Origin: Salegentibacter sediminis
GTDB taxonomy: Bacteria > Bacteroidota > Bacteroidia > Flavobacteriales > Flavobacteriaceae
Direction of reading: 5' to 3'
NCBI RefSeq assembly: GCF_002078605.1
Contig: NZ_MSJR01000001.1
Span: 434,001 to 498,000, forward strand
Length of the DNA stretch: 64,000 bases
Shown piece by piece: positions 1 to 9,584 of this stretch (positions are counted from its first letter, which is position 1; every line of letters starts with the position of its first letter). The notes beneath the pieces were generated by a model, which saw only the letters and a program-made list of their open reading frames with translations, made no database searches and was not told the DNA's origin. The position numbers were made by a program, and so were the translations under genes.

Positions 1-1
1 C

Positions 2-643
2 GAAATTGTGCAAACAGGAACCACTAGTGGAATTGGGAGTGCTGCTAATACACTTATTCGCTCCACGGTAGACGGGATGGTGCTAGATGTTCCCGTTAAG
101 GTAGGAAACCAGGTGATTGAAAGTAATAACTTTAATGATGGTACTACTTTAGCGACTCTTGCTGATGTGAACGAAATGATTTTTGAAGGAAAAGTTGATG
201 AAAGTGAAGTGGGGAAAATTAAGGAAGATTTACCGCTGGAAGTAACGGTTGGTGCTATAGAGAATAAAACTTTCAATGCAGTTTTAGATTATATCGCTCC
301 AAAAGGTGTGGATGAAAATGGAGCTATTCAATTTGAGATTAAAGGAACTTTAGATAAGGCCGATACAACTTTTATTCGTGCCGGTTTAAGCGCCAATGCC
401 TCTATTATTTTAGATCGGGCAGATGAGGTTCTGGCAATTAAAGAAGCTTTAGTGCAGTTTGATCCTAAAACCCAGGAGCCATTTGTGGAAGTAGAAACCG
501 GAGATCAGCAATTTGAAAGAAGAGATTTGGAATTAGGAATTAGTGATGGGATTCAGGTTGAAGTGAAAAATGGTATTTCTAAAGACGATAAAATTAAGGT
601 TTGGAACAAAGTACAACCTGGTCCGGAATTCGCCGGCAGATAG
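2..643 (+). CDS. Efflux periplasmic adaptor subunit (HlyD/RND-MFP family), C-terminal part
   Basis: The gene is cut by the left edge; the frame is open from base 2 and the first possible internal start (GTG at 8) is not a believable N-terminus. The visible 213 residues look like the beta-barrel and membrane-proximal part of a membrane-fusion adaptor: a 'DGMV' lipoyl-like turn near the start, then a segment with 'GLSANASIIL', typical of the end of the barrel domain. It would bridge an inner-membrane ABC or RND pump to the TolC channel encoded 62 bases downstream. The pump subunits presumably lie off the left edge. A second adaptor follows TolC, so the operon encodes two adaptors. Confidence 0.8.
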   Translation, partial: EIVQTGTTSGIGSAANTLIRSTVDGMVLDVPVKVGNQVIESNNFNDGTTLATLADVNEMIFEGKVDESEVGKIKEDLPLEVTVGAIENKTFNAVLDYIAPKGVDENGAIQFEIKGTLDKADTTFIRAGLSANASIILDRADEVLAIKEALVQFDPKTQEPFVEVETGDQQFERRDLELGISDGIQVEVKNGISKDDKIKVWNKVQPGPEFAGR

Positions 644-705
644 ATTTTTATTTCAAAATGTAACAAGTTTAGAATTTCACAGACTCATCAACTACAATTC
701 CGATT

Positions 706-2145
706 ATGAAAAAATACAGCTTACTAACCATATTTTTATTTTCTGCGTTATTTGTAAATGCCCAGGAAAACGATAAATGGACACTTCAGGAATGTGTTAA
801 TTATGCCCTGGAAAATAATATTTCCATAAAACAATCTGAGCTTAACCTTGAACTTTCTGAAATTGAAGAGCTGGATGCAATAGGGAATTTACTTCCAAAT
901 ATAAACGCCTCTGCTACCAATTCCTGGAATACAGGGCTAACCCAAAATGTGACCACTGGAATTCTTCAAACGCAAACTACCAGAAACTTTTCAGCTGGAA
1001 TCACAGCCAGTATGAATTTATTTGATGGGTTACGTAATTTTAAACAACTCCAGGCTTCAAAGATATCTCAACTTTCTGCTCAATATTCATTGGAAAAGAT
1101 GAAAGATGATATTACCCTTTTCGTGGCCGATTCTTACCTCCAGGTGCTTTTTAATAAACAAAACCTGGAAGTGCTTAGATCACAAAACGAGGTGACTCTG
1201 GAGCAATTGGACCGCACACAAGAACTTGTAGATGCCGGTTCCCTGCCCCGGGGTGATTTATTAGAGATTAGAGCGACTAATGCCGATGAGAAACAGCGCA
1301 TGATAGTTGCTGAAAATAATATTAAGATTTCTCTTATCAACCTGGCTCAAATCTTAAGGATAAGTGACTATGAAAATTTTGATATCGTAGATCGCGATTA
1401 CGATATCTTCGGAAGCGATATCCTTGAAAATTCGGTTTATGATATTATTGACCGGGCCCGTGAGGAGCGTGCCGAATTAAAAATTGCTGAGGCAAACCAC
1501 AACCTGGCTCTTAAGGATGTGGAAATTGCAAAAGGAGCTTATCTGCCCAGCCTGGGAGCCTTTTTTAATTATAACACCCGGGAATCGGGAATGGGAAGAA
1601 TAACCGGGGTTACTATAGATCCCCAGGACCCAACTCGTGAGATAGGAGTAGTGGAAAGTACGGGGGAGGTAGTGGTTGCCCCAAATACGATGAGTACAAT
1701 TGGAAGTCCATTGCCTTTCTTTGAACAACTTCAAAGAAATGATGGTATAACCTACGGGGTGCAATTAAGTGTTCCTGTTTTTAACGGTTTTGCCACACGT
1801 AACCAGGTAAAAAGATCTCAGGTTAATGCGAAACGTGCAGAATATGAAATGGAACAGGCAGAGCTGGATCTTGAAGCAAATGTTTACCAGGCTTACGTAG
1901 ATGCCCAGGGGGCTTTTGAAGCCTATGAAGCGGCCCTGGTGTCTGCCGAGGCCCAGGAACAGGCTTATGAATATGCTACCCAGCGCTACGATGTTGGGCT
2001 TACAAATGCTTTTGATTACAGCCAGTCCAAACTGAGGTACGAAAACGCCCAGCGGGAAGTGGTTCGAACTAAATACGATTATATTTTTAAACTTAAAGTC
2101 ATAGAGCTTTATTTCGGAATTCCGGTAACAGAGCTTAAATTTTAA
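706..2145 (+). CDS. TolC family outer-membrane efflux protein
   Basis: This is a 479-residue outer-membrane channel of the TolC/OEP family. A signal peptide (about residues 1-19, ending 'FVNAQ') is followed by two similar halves rich in long amphipathic helices with Asn/Gln/Ala/Glu ('ALENNISIKQSELNLELSE', 'RSQVNAKRAEYEMEQAELDL'), the usual TolC internal duplication. It should form the trimeric exit duct for the adaptors encoded on both sides. It lies 62 bases after the first adaptor and 3 bases before the second, so one transcript is likely. The substrate cannot be told from the sequence. Confidence 0.93.
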   Translation: MKKYSLLTIFLFSALFVNAQENDKWTLQECVNYALENNISIKQSELNLELSEIEELDAIGNLLPNINASATNSWNTGLTQNVTTGILQTQTTRNFSAGITASMNLFDGLRNFKQLQASKISQLSAQYSLEKMKDDITLFVADSYLQVLFNKQNLEVLRSQNEVTLEQLDRTQELVDAGSLPRGDLLEIRATNADEKQRMIVAENNIKISLINLAQILRISDYENFDIVDRDYDIFGSDILENSVYDIIDRAREERAELKIAEANHNLALKDVEIAKGAYLPSLGAFFNYNTRESGMGRITGVTIDPQDPTREIGVVESTGEVVVAPNTMSTIGSPLPFFEQLQRNDGITYGVQLSVPVFNGFATRNQVKRSQVNAKRAEYEMEQAELDLEANVYQAYVDAQGAFEAYEAALVSAEAQEQAYEYATQRYDVGLTNAFDYSQSKLRYENAQREVVRTKYDYIFKLKVIELYFGIPVTELKF

Positions 2146-2148
2146 ATT

Positions 2149-3402
2149 ATGAAGAAAAAGACGCTTTTTATCATTATTGGTGTGTCTCTGGGCCTAATAG
2201 TATTACTGGTAGTTGGAAAAAGAGCCGGCTGGTTTGGAGATGCAGGCAACGTAAAAGAAGTGGAGATCACAAAAACAGAGCCTTTGGATATTACGGAAAC
2301 GGTTGCAGCCACAGGAAAAATTCAACCGGAAGTAGAGGTGAAACTTTCTTCGGAAGTTTCGGGAGAAATCATTGAACTGCCCATCAAAGAAGGCCAAAGT
2401 GTAGAAAAAGGAGACCTGTTGGTGAAAATTAATCCTGATATCTATCAGTCTAACCTGCAACGAATGGAAGCAGGGCTCCAGAATATGAGGGCCAACTACA
2501 ACCAGGCACAGGCCAATTTAAAACAAGCCGAAGCCGATTATAACCGGAATAAAACCCTTTTTGAGAAAGGTGTAATTTCCCAGGCCGAATGGGATGCTGT
2601 GGTATCAAACTATGAAGTGGCAAAGGCCGCAAAAGAATCGGCTTATTATAATATGCAAAGTGGTGCAGCCAGTGTTACAGAAGCACGGGATAACCTTGCT
2701 CGTACCACTATCTATGCCCCTATGAGCGGCACGATCTCCCGTTTGGATGCAGAGCTGGGGGAAAGAGTAGTAGGAACTCAGCAAATGGCCGGTACAGAGA
2801 TTCTCAGGGTGGCTAACCTGTCAAATATGGAGGTAGAAGTTGATGTAAATGAAAATGATATTGTGAAAGTTGAGGTAGGAGATTCTACCATTGTTGAAGT
2901 TGATGCTTATCTCCGCAGGGAATTTAAAGGCCTGGTTACTGAAATTTCTAATTCAGCCGACAGCCAGCTTACTACCGATCAGGTAACTAACTTTAAAGTA
3001 AAAGTTAGGATTATTGAAGAATCTTATGCAGACCTTGTAGAAGGAAAACCTGAGAATTACTCCCCGTTTCGTCCGGGAATGACTGCTACGGTAGATATAA
3101 TCACTAATAAACGCAAGAATGTTGTTGGGATACCTATTAGTGCAATTGTGGTAAAGAGCGATACTACAGCTAACGGAGATTCAAAGGTGAAACCCGGAGA
3201 GGAAATGTTCGAAGCGGTGTTTGTAAAAGAAAATGAAGAGGCGAAACTTAGGGTCGTGGAAACCGGTATTCAGGATGGTTCGAACATCGAAATTACTAAG
3301 GGCCTTGAAGAAGGTGAAGAAGTAATTACCGGGCCGTATACCCTGGTTACAAAGTCATTAAAAGCCGGAGATCAGGTGAAGGTAGCTTCCGAAGAAAATT
3401 AG
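2149..3402 (+). CDS. Efflux periplasmic adaptor subunit, MacA-like
   Basis: This 417-residue membrane-fusion protein has one N-terminal membrane anchor (about residues 5-24), a first lipoyl half near residues 60-90 ('EVSGEIIELPIKEGQSV'), a long coiled-coil hairpin (about 95-175, 'NYNQAQANLKQAEADYNRN'), the second lipoyl half ('APMSGTISRL') and a C-terminal beta-barrel with 'FRPGMTATVDI'. It would couple an inner-membrane transporter, MacB-like in similar operons, to the TolC encoded 3 bases upstream. The organisation with an adaptor on each side of TolC suggests either a hetero-adaptor assembly or two pumps sharing one exit duct. Pump class is inferred from family resemblance only. Confidence 0.9.
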   Translation: MKKKTLFIIIGVSLGLIVLLVVGKRAGWFGDAGNVKEVEITKTEPLDITETVAATGKIQPEVEVKLSSEVSGEIIELPIKEGQSVEKGDLLVKINPDIYQSNLQRMEAGLQNMRANYNQAQANLKQAEADYNRNKTLFEKGVISQAEWDAVVSNYEVAKAAKESAYYNMQSGAASVTEARDNLARTTIYAPMSGTISRLDAELGERVVGTQQMAGTEILRVANLSNMEVEVDVNENDIVKVEVGDSTIVEVDAYLRREFKGLVTEISNSADSQLTTDQVTNFKVKVRIIEESYADLVEGKPENYSPFRPGMTATVDIITNKRKNVVGIPISAIVVKSDTTANGDSKVKPGEEMFEAVFVKENEEAKLRVVETGIQDGSNIEITKGLEEGEEVITGPYTLVTKSLKAGDQVKVASEEN

Positions 3403-3411
3403 TAATTTTGC
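3403..3411 (+). promoter_or_regulatory. Bacteroidota -7 box before tsaB
   Basis: TAATTTTGC matches the Bacteroidota -7 consensus TAnnTTTG. It starts immediately after the adaptor stop codon and 46 bases before the tsaB start. No convincing -33 TTG lies at the right distance, so tsaB may also depend on readthrough from the efflux operon. Confidence 0.4.
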
Positions 3412-3456
3412 AAGCGCAGGCTGGAAATATTCTCCCTGCTTATTAAAATTACTATT

Positions 3457-4116
3457 TTGCCAAACATTCTGTGTTTAGAAACCTCAAGTACCAATTGTTC
3501 TGTGGCTATCGCTACAGGGGAAGGGGTTCTTGATATTAAGGAAGATAAGAGTAACAATTATTCCCACGCCGAGAAACTTCACGTCTTTATCGATGAGATA
3601 CTTAAGGAAAACCAGCTGAAAGTTTCCGATCTGGATGCCATAGCGATAAGTAAAGGCCCTGGTTCATATACGGGGTTAAGAATTGGAGTTTCAGCGGCAA
3701 AAGGATTGTGTTTTTCTCTTGAGATTCCCCTCATTTCGATTTCTACCTTAAAATCACTGGCCCTTCAGGTTGAAGAAAAAAATGCCATAGTGATTCCTTT
3801 ACTCGACGCCCGTAGGATGGAAGTATATTCCGCAGTTTTTAATGCTGAATTTGAGCAGATTAGGGAAACCCGTGCCGAAATTCTTGATGCAGATATTTAT
3901 TCTGAATATTTAGACCAGGGCAAGGTTGTTTTTATTGGTTCGGGAGTAGAAAAATTTAAAGCCATCTGTGAGCATCCGAATGCGGTCTTTTTGGAAGGTA
4001 AATTACCTTCAGCAAAAGAAATGTGTTTGCCCGCCATGGAAAAATACAAAATAAGCGACACCGAAGATGTCGCCTATTTTGAACCTTATTATTTAAAAGA
4101 TTTTAAAGCCGGTTAA
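3457..4116 (+). CDS. tsaB: tRNA threonylcarbamoyladenosine biosynthesis protein TsaB
   Basis: TsaB is the ASKHA-fold partner of TsaD in making t6A37 on ANN-decoding tRNAs. The 219 residues begin 'ILCLETSSTNCSVAI' and carry the family signature KGPGSYTGLRIG at residues 66-77. Length is normal for TsaB. The start is TTG: no ATG lies in frame between it and the in-frame stop that ends the upstream adaptor, and the TTG places the N-terminus exactly where TsaB proteins begin. It converges on and overlaps the mscS-like gene by 4 bases. Confidence 0.93.
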   Translation: MPNILCLETSSTNCSVAIATGEGVLDIKEDKSNNYSHAEKLHVFIDEILKENQLKVSDLDAIAISKGPGSYTGLRIGVSAAKGLCFSLEIPLISISTLKSLALQVEEKNAIVIPLLDARRMEVYSAVFNAEFEQIRETRAEILDADIYSEYLDQGKVVFIGSGVEKFKAICEHPNAVFLEGKLPSAKEMCLPAMEKYKISDTEDVAYFEPYYLKDFKAG

Positions 4117-5000
4117 CTGGCTGTATTTGAATTCTTGTTATTACCCAAATCCTTTTCTTTTGTACCATTCATTTTTGTTTGGTCGTACAGGTAAACATCA
4201 CGCTGTGGATATGGAATTGTCATACCGGCTTCTTCCAGCCTTATTTTTCCTTCCTCGATCATATACCAGTGGAGATCCCAGAATTTACTGTTTTCAGCAA
4301 AATATCTTACCGAAAAATTCACGGAATCAGCGCCAAGTTCGGCAACGATAATTTGTGGCGCAGGATCTTTTAAAATATCTTCTTGCTCTTCAACAAGATC
4401 CCTAAGTACTTGTTTTGCCTTTTTTAAATCATCATCATACGAAATACCAAAGCTTAGAGTTTCTCTTCTGGTGCCGTTGTAACTGTAATTAATAATATTA
4501 TCGTTACTCAATTCACCATTTGGGATTACCGCTCGCTGGTTTCCAAAAGTGTCTAATTTGGTATAAAATAAAGTGACTTCTACCACTGTACCAGACAATC
4601 CCTGGGCTTCTATCCAATCGCCTACTTTAAAGGGTTTGAGAATTATTATCAGCACACCTCCTGCCAGGTTGGAAAGTGAACCCTGCATGGCCAGGCCAAT
4701 CGCTAAACCTGCGGCACCAATAGCAGCCACAAGAGAAGCGCTCTCTACTCCCAATTGGGTAATCACCAGCACAAAAAGAATTATTCGAAGTCCCCACCGG
4801 ATAGAGTTTAGAGTAAAAATCTCCAATGTTCTATCGTAATCCTTTCTTTGAAATAGTTTGTCTACATATTTAACAATTAAACTAATTACCCAAAGGCCAA
4901 TAATTAGCAAAGCAAGTGCACCCAGTAGCGTTGGGAGATAATCAATGAATTTGTTTGCATATTCCCTGGCGATGGCGCCCCAATCGTTTAATTTATCCAT
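4113..5000 (-). CDS. Small-conductance mechanosensitive channel, MscS family
   Basis: This 295-residue inner-membrane channel opens under membrane tension to release osmolytes. It has TM1 at about 20-46, TM2 at 66-84 and the pore-lining TM3 at about 88-122 with the Gly/Ala-rich run 'AAIGAAGLAIGLAMQGSLSN', then the MscS beta domain ('FKVGDWIEAQGLSGTVVEV', 'IPNGELSNDNIINYS') and the alpha/beta vestibule. The C-terminus ends in a short Lys/Asn-rich tail. It is a minimal, three-helix MscS rather than an MscK-type protein. The gene is monocistronic or follows the DUF255 gene 67 bases upstream on the same strand. Confidence 0.93.
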   Translation of the reverse strand: MDKLNDWGAIAREYANKFIDYLPTLLGALALLIIGLWVISLIVKYVDKLFQRKDYDRTLEIFTLNSIRWGLRIILFVLVITQLGVESASLVAAIGAAGLAIGLAMQGSLSNLAGGVLIIILKPFKVGDWIEAQGLSGTVVEVTLFYTKLDTFGNQRAVIPNGELSNDNIINYSYNGTRRETLSFGISYDDDLKKAKQVLRDLVEEQEDILKDPAPQIIVAELGADSVNFSVRYFAENSKFWDLHWYMIEEGKIRLEEAGMTIPYPQRDVYLYDQTKMNGTKEKDLGNNKNSNTAS

Positions 5001-5067
5001 ATTTATATTTTTTTGTAAAGAGACTACATTAAATAAAATTTCAGGAAAAATCCCTGTTTAAATTTTG

Positions 5068-7113
5068 TTAAAAGTGTTTAATTAAATTAATAGCTTTTTC
5101 AACAGATGTTTGAGGAAGATCACATTTTCCCTCGCTGCATACGTAAATACGATCCTGATTATCCTGAAAACGATGCTGGAGCAAAGGCAAACTGCTTTTA
5201 GCGGTGCTCCCTGTTATTAAAGTATTGGGTAAGTACCTTTTTTGAAGGTTAATATTAATATCTTTAGCATTTTCACCTGCTATAGCAATTTCATAGAAAG
5301 GATGGGTGAAATTTAGCAGCAGATCCAACCAGTTAGAATAGGAGCCCGGATGGTTTTTTATTTGTGGGTAAACACTTTTCAGCATTTTCTCCGCTCGTTT
5401 TTTATATTCGGGCTTCTCCATTAAAGCTGCCAGCTTAAAGAGGTTTTTAGCCATTACCGAATTCGAAGCCGGGATTACATTATCCATAATTTCAAGGGTG
5501 CGGGTAATGAGCTTTCTGTCTTTATTTGATGTGAAATAAAACATCGGGGAATCCTCGGTAAAATCTTCAATGCAAATCTCACATAAATCCCTGGCGAGCA
5601 TTAACCAGGACGCTTCAAAAGTAATTTCATGAAGCTTTATAAAGGCTTCTATAGTAAAAGCGTAATCCTCGAGGTAGGCATTAATCGAGCTTTTGCCATT
5701 TTTATAAGTGTGGAACAGCCTACCGTCACTGGCTATTTGTTTTGTTTTAATGAAATTTGCATTTTTTAGAGCTTTGTCCAGGTACTGTGGATCTTGAAGT
5801 GCGGTATAGGCGTCTAAATAACCAGAAAGCATAAGGGCATTCCAGGAGGTAAGGGTCTTATCATCCAGGGCAGGTTTTTTGCGATTTTCTCTATGCTTTT
5901 TAAGTATCCTCATCCAGGATTTTACTTTCTCCTGAAGTTTTTCTTCGGAAATATTATACTCGGAAGCAATTTGGGCTGAAGCTTTTGTCCTGATGAGTAC
6001 ATACCTGTCTTTTTCCCACTTCCCGTAATTGTTGATGTTGAAATAGGCCGAAAAGAGCTTAAAATCATCCTGAAGTAAATTTTCCAGCTCAGATTTTGTC
6101 CAGGTGTAAAAGGCTCCTTCTTCCGATTTGCCTTTTTCATTCAGGCTGTCGGCATCCAAAGCCGAGTAAAAGGCATAATCGGGGGCGGTTAATTCTTCCT
6201 GAATAAACTCCAGGGTTTTTTCAATAACACTTTTATAGAGATTATTTTGATCGATTTTATAAGCTTTACTGTATAGACTAACCAGCTGAGCGTTGTCGTA
6301 GAGCATTTTCTCAAAATGTGGCACGTGCCAGCGGTTATCTACAGAATACCGGGAAAAGCCGCCGCCCACCGGGTCATAAACGCCACCCCAGGCCATTTTT
6401 GTGAGGGTTTTCTCAGTAAAGTTTTGTATTTCTTCATCTTGTTGCTGAAAACCAAACCTCAGTAAAAATTTGTAATTATTGGGCATCATAAATTTTGGGG
6501 CCCCTTTGTAACCACCATTTTCCAGATCAAATTCAGCTTTCCATTGCTGTAAAATTTCGGGATAAATATCCCTGGAAAATGGCTGTTCCTCCCCGGGTAA
6601 TTCTATAAGCTGCAATTTTTGCAATCCTTCTTCCAGTTTTCCGGCGTATTCCTGAAGTTGTTCAGGTTTTTGTTCATATAACACCGAAAGCTGCTTAAGT
6701 GCATTTATCCATTGCTCTCTTCTAAAATAAGTGCCGCCCCATACCGGGCGGCCATCTGGAAGGGCCACTATGTTCATTGGCCACCCACCGGTACCTGTCA
6801 TTACCTGGACCGCATTCATATATACCTGGTCGATATCGGGCCGTTCTTCCCGGTCTACTTTTATGTTTACAAAATCGGCATTCATCACTTTTGCTACTTC
6901 TGGATCTTCAAAACTCTCGTGTTCCATCACATGGCACCAATGGCATGCCGAATAACCCACACTAATTATTAAAAGTTTATTTTCCCTGGCCGCCTTTTCC
7001 AGGCTTTGATCATTCCAGGCTTTCCAATCTACCGGGTTATGCGCATGCTGAAGCAGGTAAGGGCTGGTTTCATGTATGAGGTCGTTTGTAAATTGCGGTT
7101 TTTCGTTTTCCAT
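5068..7113 (-). CDS. Thioredoxin-domain DUF255 protein (YyaL/SPATA20-like)
   Basis: This 681-residue cytosolic protein has an N-terminal thioredoxin-like domain (about residues 1-165) with the characteristic CHWCH motif (Cys57, Cys60) and 'GGWPMN', followed by a long alpha/alpha-barrel region resembling N-acylglucosamine epimerase or cellobiose-epimerase folds ('[20 protein letters not shown]', 'YDNAQL', '[11 protein letters not shown]'). The family is near universal, but its reaction is not settled. No signal peptide is seen. A -7 promoter box lies upstream at 7184-7191. The family assignment is firm; the function is not known. Confidence 0.92.
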   Translation of the reverse strand: MENEKPQFTNDLIHETSPYLLQHAHNPVDWKAWNDQSLEKAARENKLLIISVGYSACHWCHVMEHESFEDPEVAKVMNADFVNIKVDREERPDIDQVYMNAVQVMTGTGGWPMNIVALPDGRPVWGGTYFRREQWINALKQLSVLYEQKPEQLQEYAGKLEEGLQKLQLIELPGEEQPFSRDIYPEILQQWKAEFDLENGGYKGAPKFMMPNNYKFLLRFGFQQQDEEIQNFTEKTLTKMAWGGVYDPVGGGFSRYSVDNRWHVPHFEKMLYDNAQLVSLYSKAYKIDQNNLYKSVIEKTLEFIQEELTAPDYAFYSALDADSLNEKGKSEEGAFYTWTKSELENLLQDDFKLFSAYFNINNYGKWEKDRYVLIRTKASAQIASEYNISEEKLQEKVKSWMRILKKHRENRKKPALDDKTLTSWNALMLSGYLDAYTALQDPQYLDKALKNANFIKTKQIASDGRLFHTYKNGKSSINAYLEDYAFTIEAFIKLHEITFEASWLMLARDLCEICIEDFTEDSPMFYFTSNKDRKLITRTLEIMDNVIPASNSVMAKNLFKLAALMEKPEYKKRAEKMLKSVYPQIKNHPGSYSNWLDLLLNFTHPFYEIAIAGENAKDININLQKRYLPNTLITGSTAKSSLPLLQHRFQDNQDRIYVCSEGKCDLPQTSVEKAINLIKHF

Positions 7114-7183
7114 CCTTAATATTTTTCCTAAAGAAATAGTAGACAGCTTATTGAATTTTATTAATTCAATTTTCAGGAAGGTA

Positions 7184-7191
7184 CAAAATTA
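7184..7191 (-). promoter_or_regulatory. Bacteroidota -7 box for the DUF255 gene
   Basis: On the minus strand the sequence reads TAATTTTG, a full match to TAnnTTTG, 70 bases before the start codon at 7113. No -33 TTG is evident at 17-20 bases further upstream. Confidence 0.4.
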
Positions 7192-7312
7192 TATAGGCAG
7201 CAGGAAGTACCTGAACTTGTAAACTTTTATTAATTAAAGTTTTAATAATCTTAAAGAACTAAATTTTCCTGTAAAAAAATTCAATTTTGTAGATTGCAAA
7301 TATTTAAAGCCT

Positions 7313-9577
7313 ATGGAAGACGTATATATAGTAATGTTGGTGGCATTATTTGCCCTTGCGATTACAGACCTTGTGGTTGGAGTTAGTAACGATGCTATAA
7401 ACTTTCTAAACTCCGCGATAGGTTCAAAAGCGGTTTCCATGCGCACTATTCTAATCGTGGCGAGTCTTGGGGTCGCGGTAGGGGCTGTTTTTTCAAGTGG
7501 TCTTATGGAGGTAGCCCGAAAAGGTATTTTTGTACCAGATCAGTTCTACTTTGAAGAGATAATGATCATTTTCATCGCGGTTATGATCACCGATGTTCTG
7601 CTTCTGGACTTTTTTAACTCTCTTGGTCTACCAACTTCCACCACCGTTTCTATCGTATTTGAGCTTTTAGGTGCAGCTGTTAGTATGGCTGTAATCAAGA
7701 TTTATATGGGTGACGGCGATTACAGCCAGCTTACTTCTTATATAAATACCGCAAAAGCCACCGAAATTATCATAGGAATACTCCTGGCGGTTATCATAGC
7801 TTTTATTGTGGGTGCGGTAATTCAGTATATATCCAGGCTTATTTTTTCTTTTCAGTTTGAAAGAAAAATAAAATATGTGGGTGCTCTTTTTGGAGGAGTT
7901 TCCTTAACCGCTATTCTTCATTTCATCCTGATGAAAGGTTTAAAGGGGGTTTCTTTTATTCCTGAGAGCGTTTTGGACTACCTGACCGAGAATACCCTTA
8001 TAATTATTGGGGTTAGCTTTGTTATTTTTACCTTGCTTTCCCAGTTTATAATGAGTGTCCTGAAAATGGATATTCTAAGAGTTGTCATCGTGGTAGGAAC
8101 CTTCGCGCTGGCCCTCGCATTTGCAGGAAATGATCTGGTGAATTTTATTGGGGTTCCTATTGCGGCCTGGCAATCATTCGAAATTTGGCAGTCTGCCTAT
8201 CAGGCTACCGGGGTTATGCCTTCAGACTTATTAATGACGGAACTCTCTGGGAGTGTCCCCACCCCACAACTCCTGTTAGTATTGGCCGGGGGAGTTATGG
8301 TGGTTACCATCTGGTTTTCCGGAAAAGCTCGCTCTGTGGTAGATACAGGGGTGAATCTCGCAAGACAGGGAGATGGGTCTGAGCGCTTTGAGCCTAATTT
8401 TCTTTCCCGTAGTATCGTACGTTATTCAGTGGTTTTCGGTAATGCAATTTCCGTAATACTTCCTTTAAGACTAAAGAAAAAAATTGAATCTAAATTTGAA
8501 AAATCCACGACGCATGTGAGAAGTAAAAGAGCTAATGCTCCGGCCTTTGATATGGTTCGGGCATCGGTGAACCTGGTTGTGGCCAGTATTCTTATCTCCA
8601 TTGGTACCAGCATGAAGCTGCCTCTTTCTACAACTTATGTGACCTTTATGGTGGCCATGGGTACTTCCCTGGCAGATAGAGCCTGGGATAGGGAGAGCGC
8701 GGTTTATAGGGTTGCTGGAGTTCTTAATGTAGTGGGAGGTTGGTTTGTTACCGCCCTGGTAGCATTTAGTGCTGCAGCGCTTTTTGTCGCAATAATATAT
8801 TTCGGCGGAATGGTAGCTCTGGCCTTACTTATTATTCTTGCGGTGGTTTTAGTGGTGAGAAGTACAATGCTGCACTCCAAAAAAACCAAGGAAGAAGAGA
8901 ATAGAAAGCGCTATAATAAAACCGATATCATTACCATCAACGAAATCACTGCTGAAAGTTCAGAAAACATCTCCAGCGTGATTGGTGGGGTGAATAAAAT
9001 GTACACCAAAACCGTAGATAATCTGGGTTATCATGATCTTGGGAAGTTAAAGAAGAATAGCAAGGCTATTAAAAAGCTGGAATCTGAAGTTGATGAACTC
9101 AAGGGTAATATTTTCTACTTTATAAAATCGCTGGATGAGGATTCAGTTGAAGCGAGTAAATTCTATATTTTAATCCTGGATTACCTGCAGGATATGGTAC
9201 AATCTATTGGTTATATTACCCGTAATTCCTATAATCACGTTAACAACAACCACAAAAACCTGAAGTTTAATCAGGTGAGAGATCTCAAAAAAGTCGATGA
9301 AAAAATGCAGGTGTTGTTTGACGATATCAAAGATACTTTCGATAATCACGAATTCAGTAATATCGAGGAGATTCTTGCCGAAAAACAGCAATTACTTGAT
9401 TATGTATCAGAGTTAATTCAGAAACAGATTAACCGTATCCGAACTTCTGAAACCAGCCCTAAAAATACAAAGCTATACTTCGGATTGTTGCTTGAAACAA
9501 AGGACCTGATAAGCTCAACGATGAGTTTACTGCAGCTGTTCCAGGAGTTTAACAATGAAGCAAAAAGAACGCTTTAA
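7313..9577 (+). CDS. PiT-family inorganic phosphate transporter with PhoU-like tail
   Basis: This 754-residue inner-membrane symporter carries the two inverted PiT signature motifs, 'GVSNDAINFLNSAIGS' at about residues 23-38 and 'FAGNDLVNF' at about 270-279, among roughly a dozen membrane segments. After the membrane part, residues about 545-754 form a soluble helical region that resembles PhoU ('DNLGYHDLGKLKKNSK', 'ILDYLQDMVQSI'). In many bacteria PhoU-like and PiT proteins are separate neighbours; here they are one chain, as in other Bacteroidota. The tail probably senses or gates phosphate uptake, which is inference. It converges on the NifU-like gene with 7 bases between. Confidence 0.93.
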   Translation: MEDVYIVMLVALFALAITDLVVGVSNDAINFLNSAIGSKAVSMRTILIVASLGVAVGAVFSSGLMEVARKGIFVPDQFYFEEIMIIFIAVMITDVLLLDFFNSLGLPTSTTVSIVFELLGAAVSMAVIKIYMGDGDYSQLTSYINTAKATEIIIGILLAVIIAFIVGAVIQYISRLIFSFQFERKIKYVGALFGGVSLTAILHFILMKGLKGVSFIPESVLDYLTENTLIIIGVSFVIFTLLSQFIMSVLKMDILRVVIVVGTFALALAFAGNDLVNFIGVPIAAWQSFEIWQSAYQATGVMPSDLLMTELSGSVPTPQLLLVLAGGVMVVTIWFSGKARSVVDTGVNLARQGDGSERFEPNFLSRSIVRYSVVFGNAISVILPLRLKKKIESKFEKSTTHVRSKRANAPAFDMVRASVNLVVASILISIGTSMKLPLSTTYVTFMVAMGTSLADRAWDRESAVYRVAGVLNVVGGWFVTALVAFSAAALFVAIIYFGGMVALALLIILAVVLVVRSTMLHSKKTKEEENRKRYNKTDIITINEITAESSENISSVIGGVNKMYTKTVDNLGYHDLGKLKKNSKAIKKLESEVDELKGNIFYFIKSLDEDSVEASKFYILILDYLQDMVQSIGYITRNSYNHVNNNHKNLKFNQVRDLKKVDEKMQVLFDDIKDTFDNHEFSNIEEILAEKQQLLDYVSELIQKQINRIRTSETSPKNTKLYFGLLLETKDLISSTMSLLQLFQEFNNEAKRTL

Positions 9578-9584
9578 ATCGATT

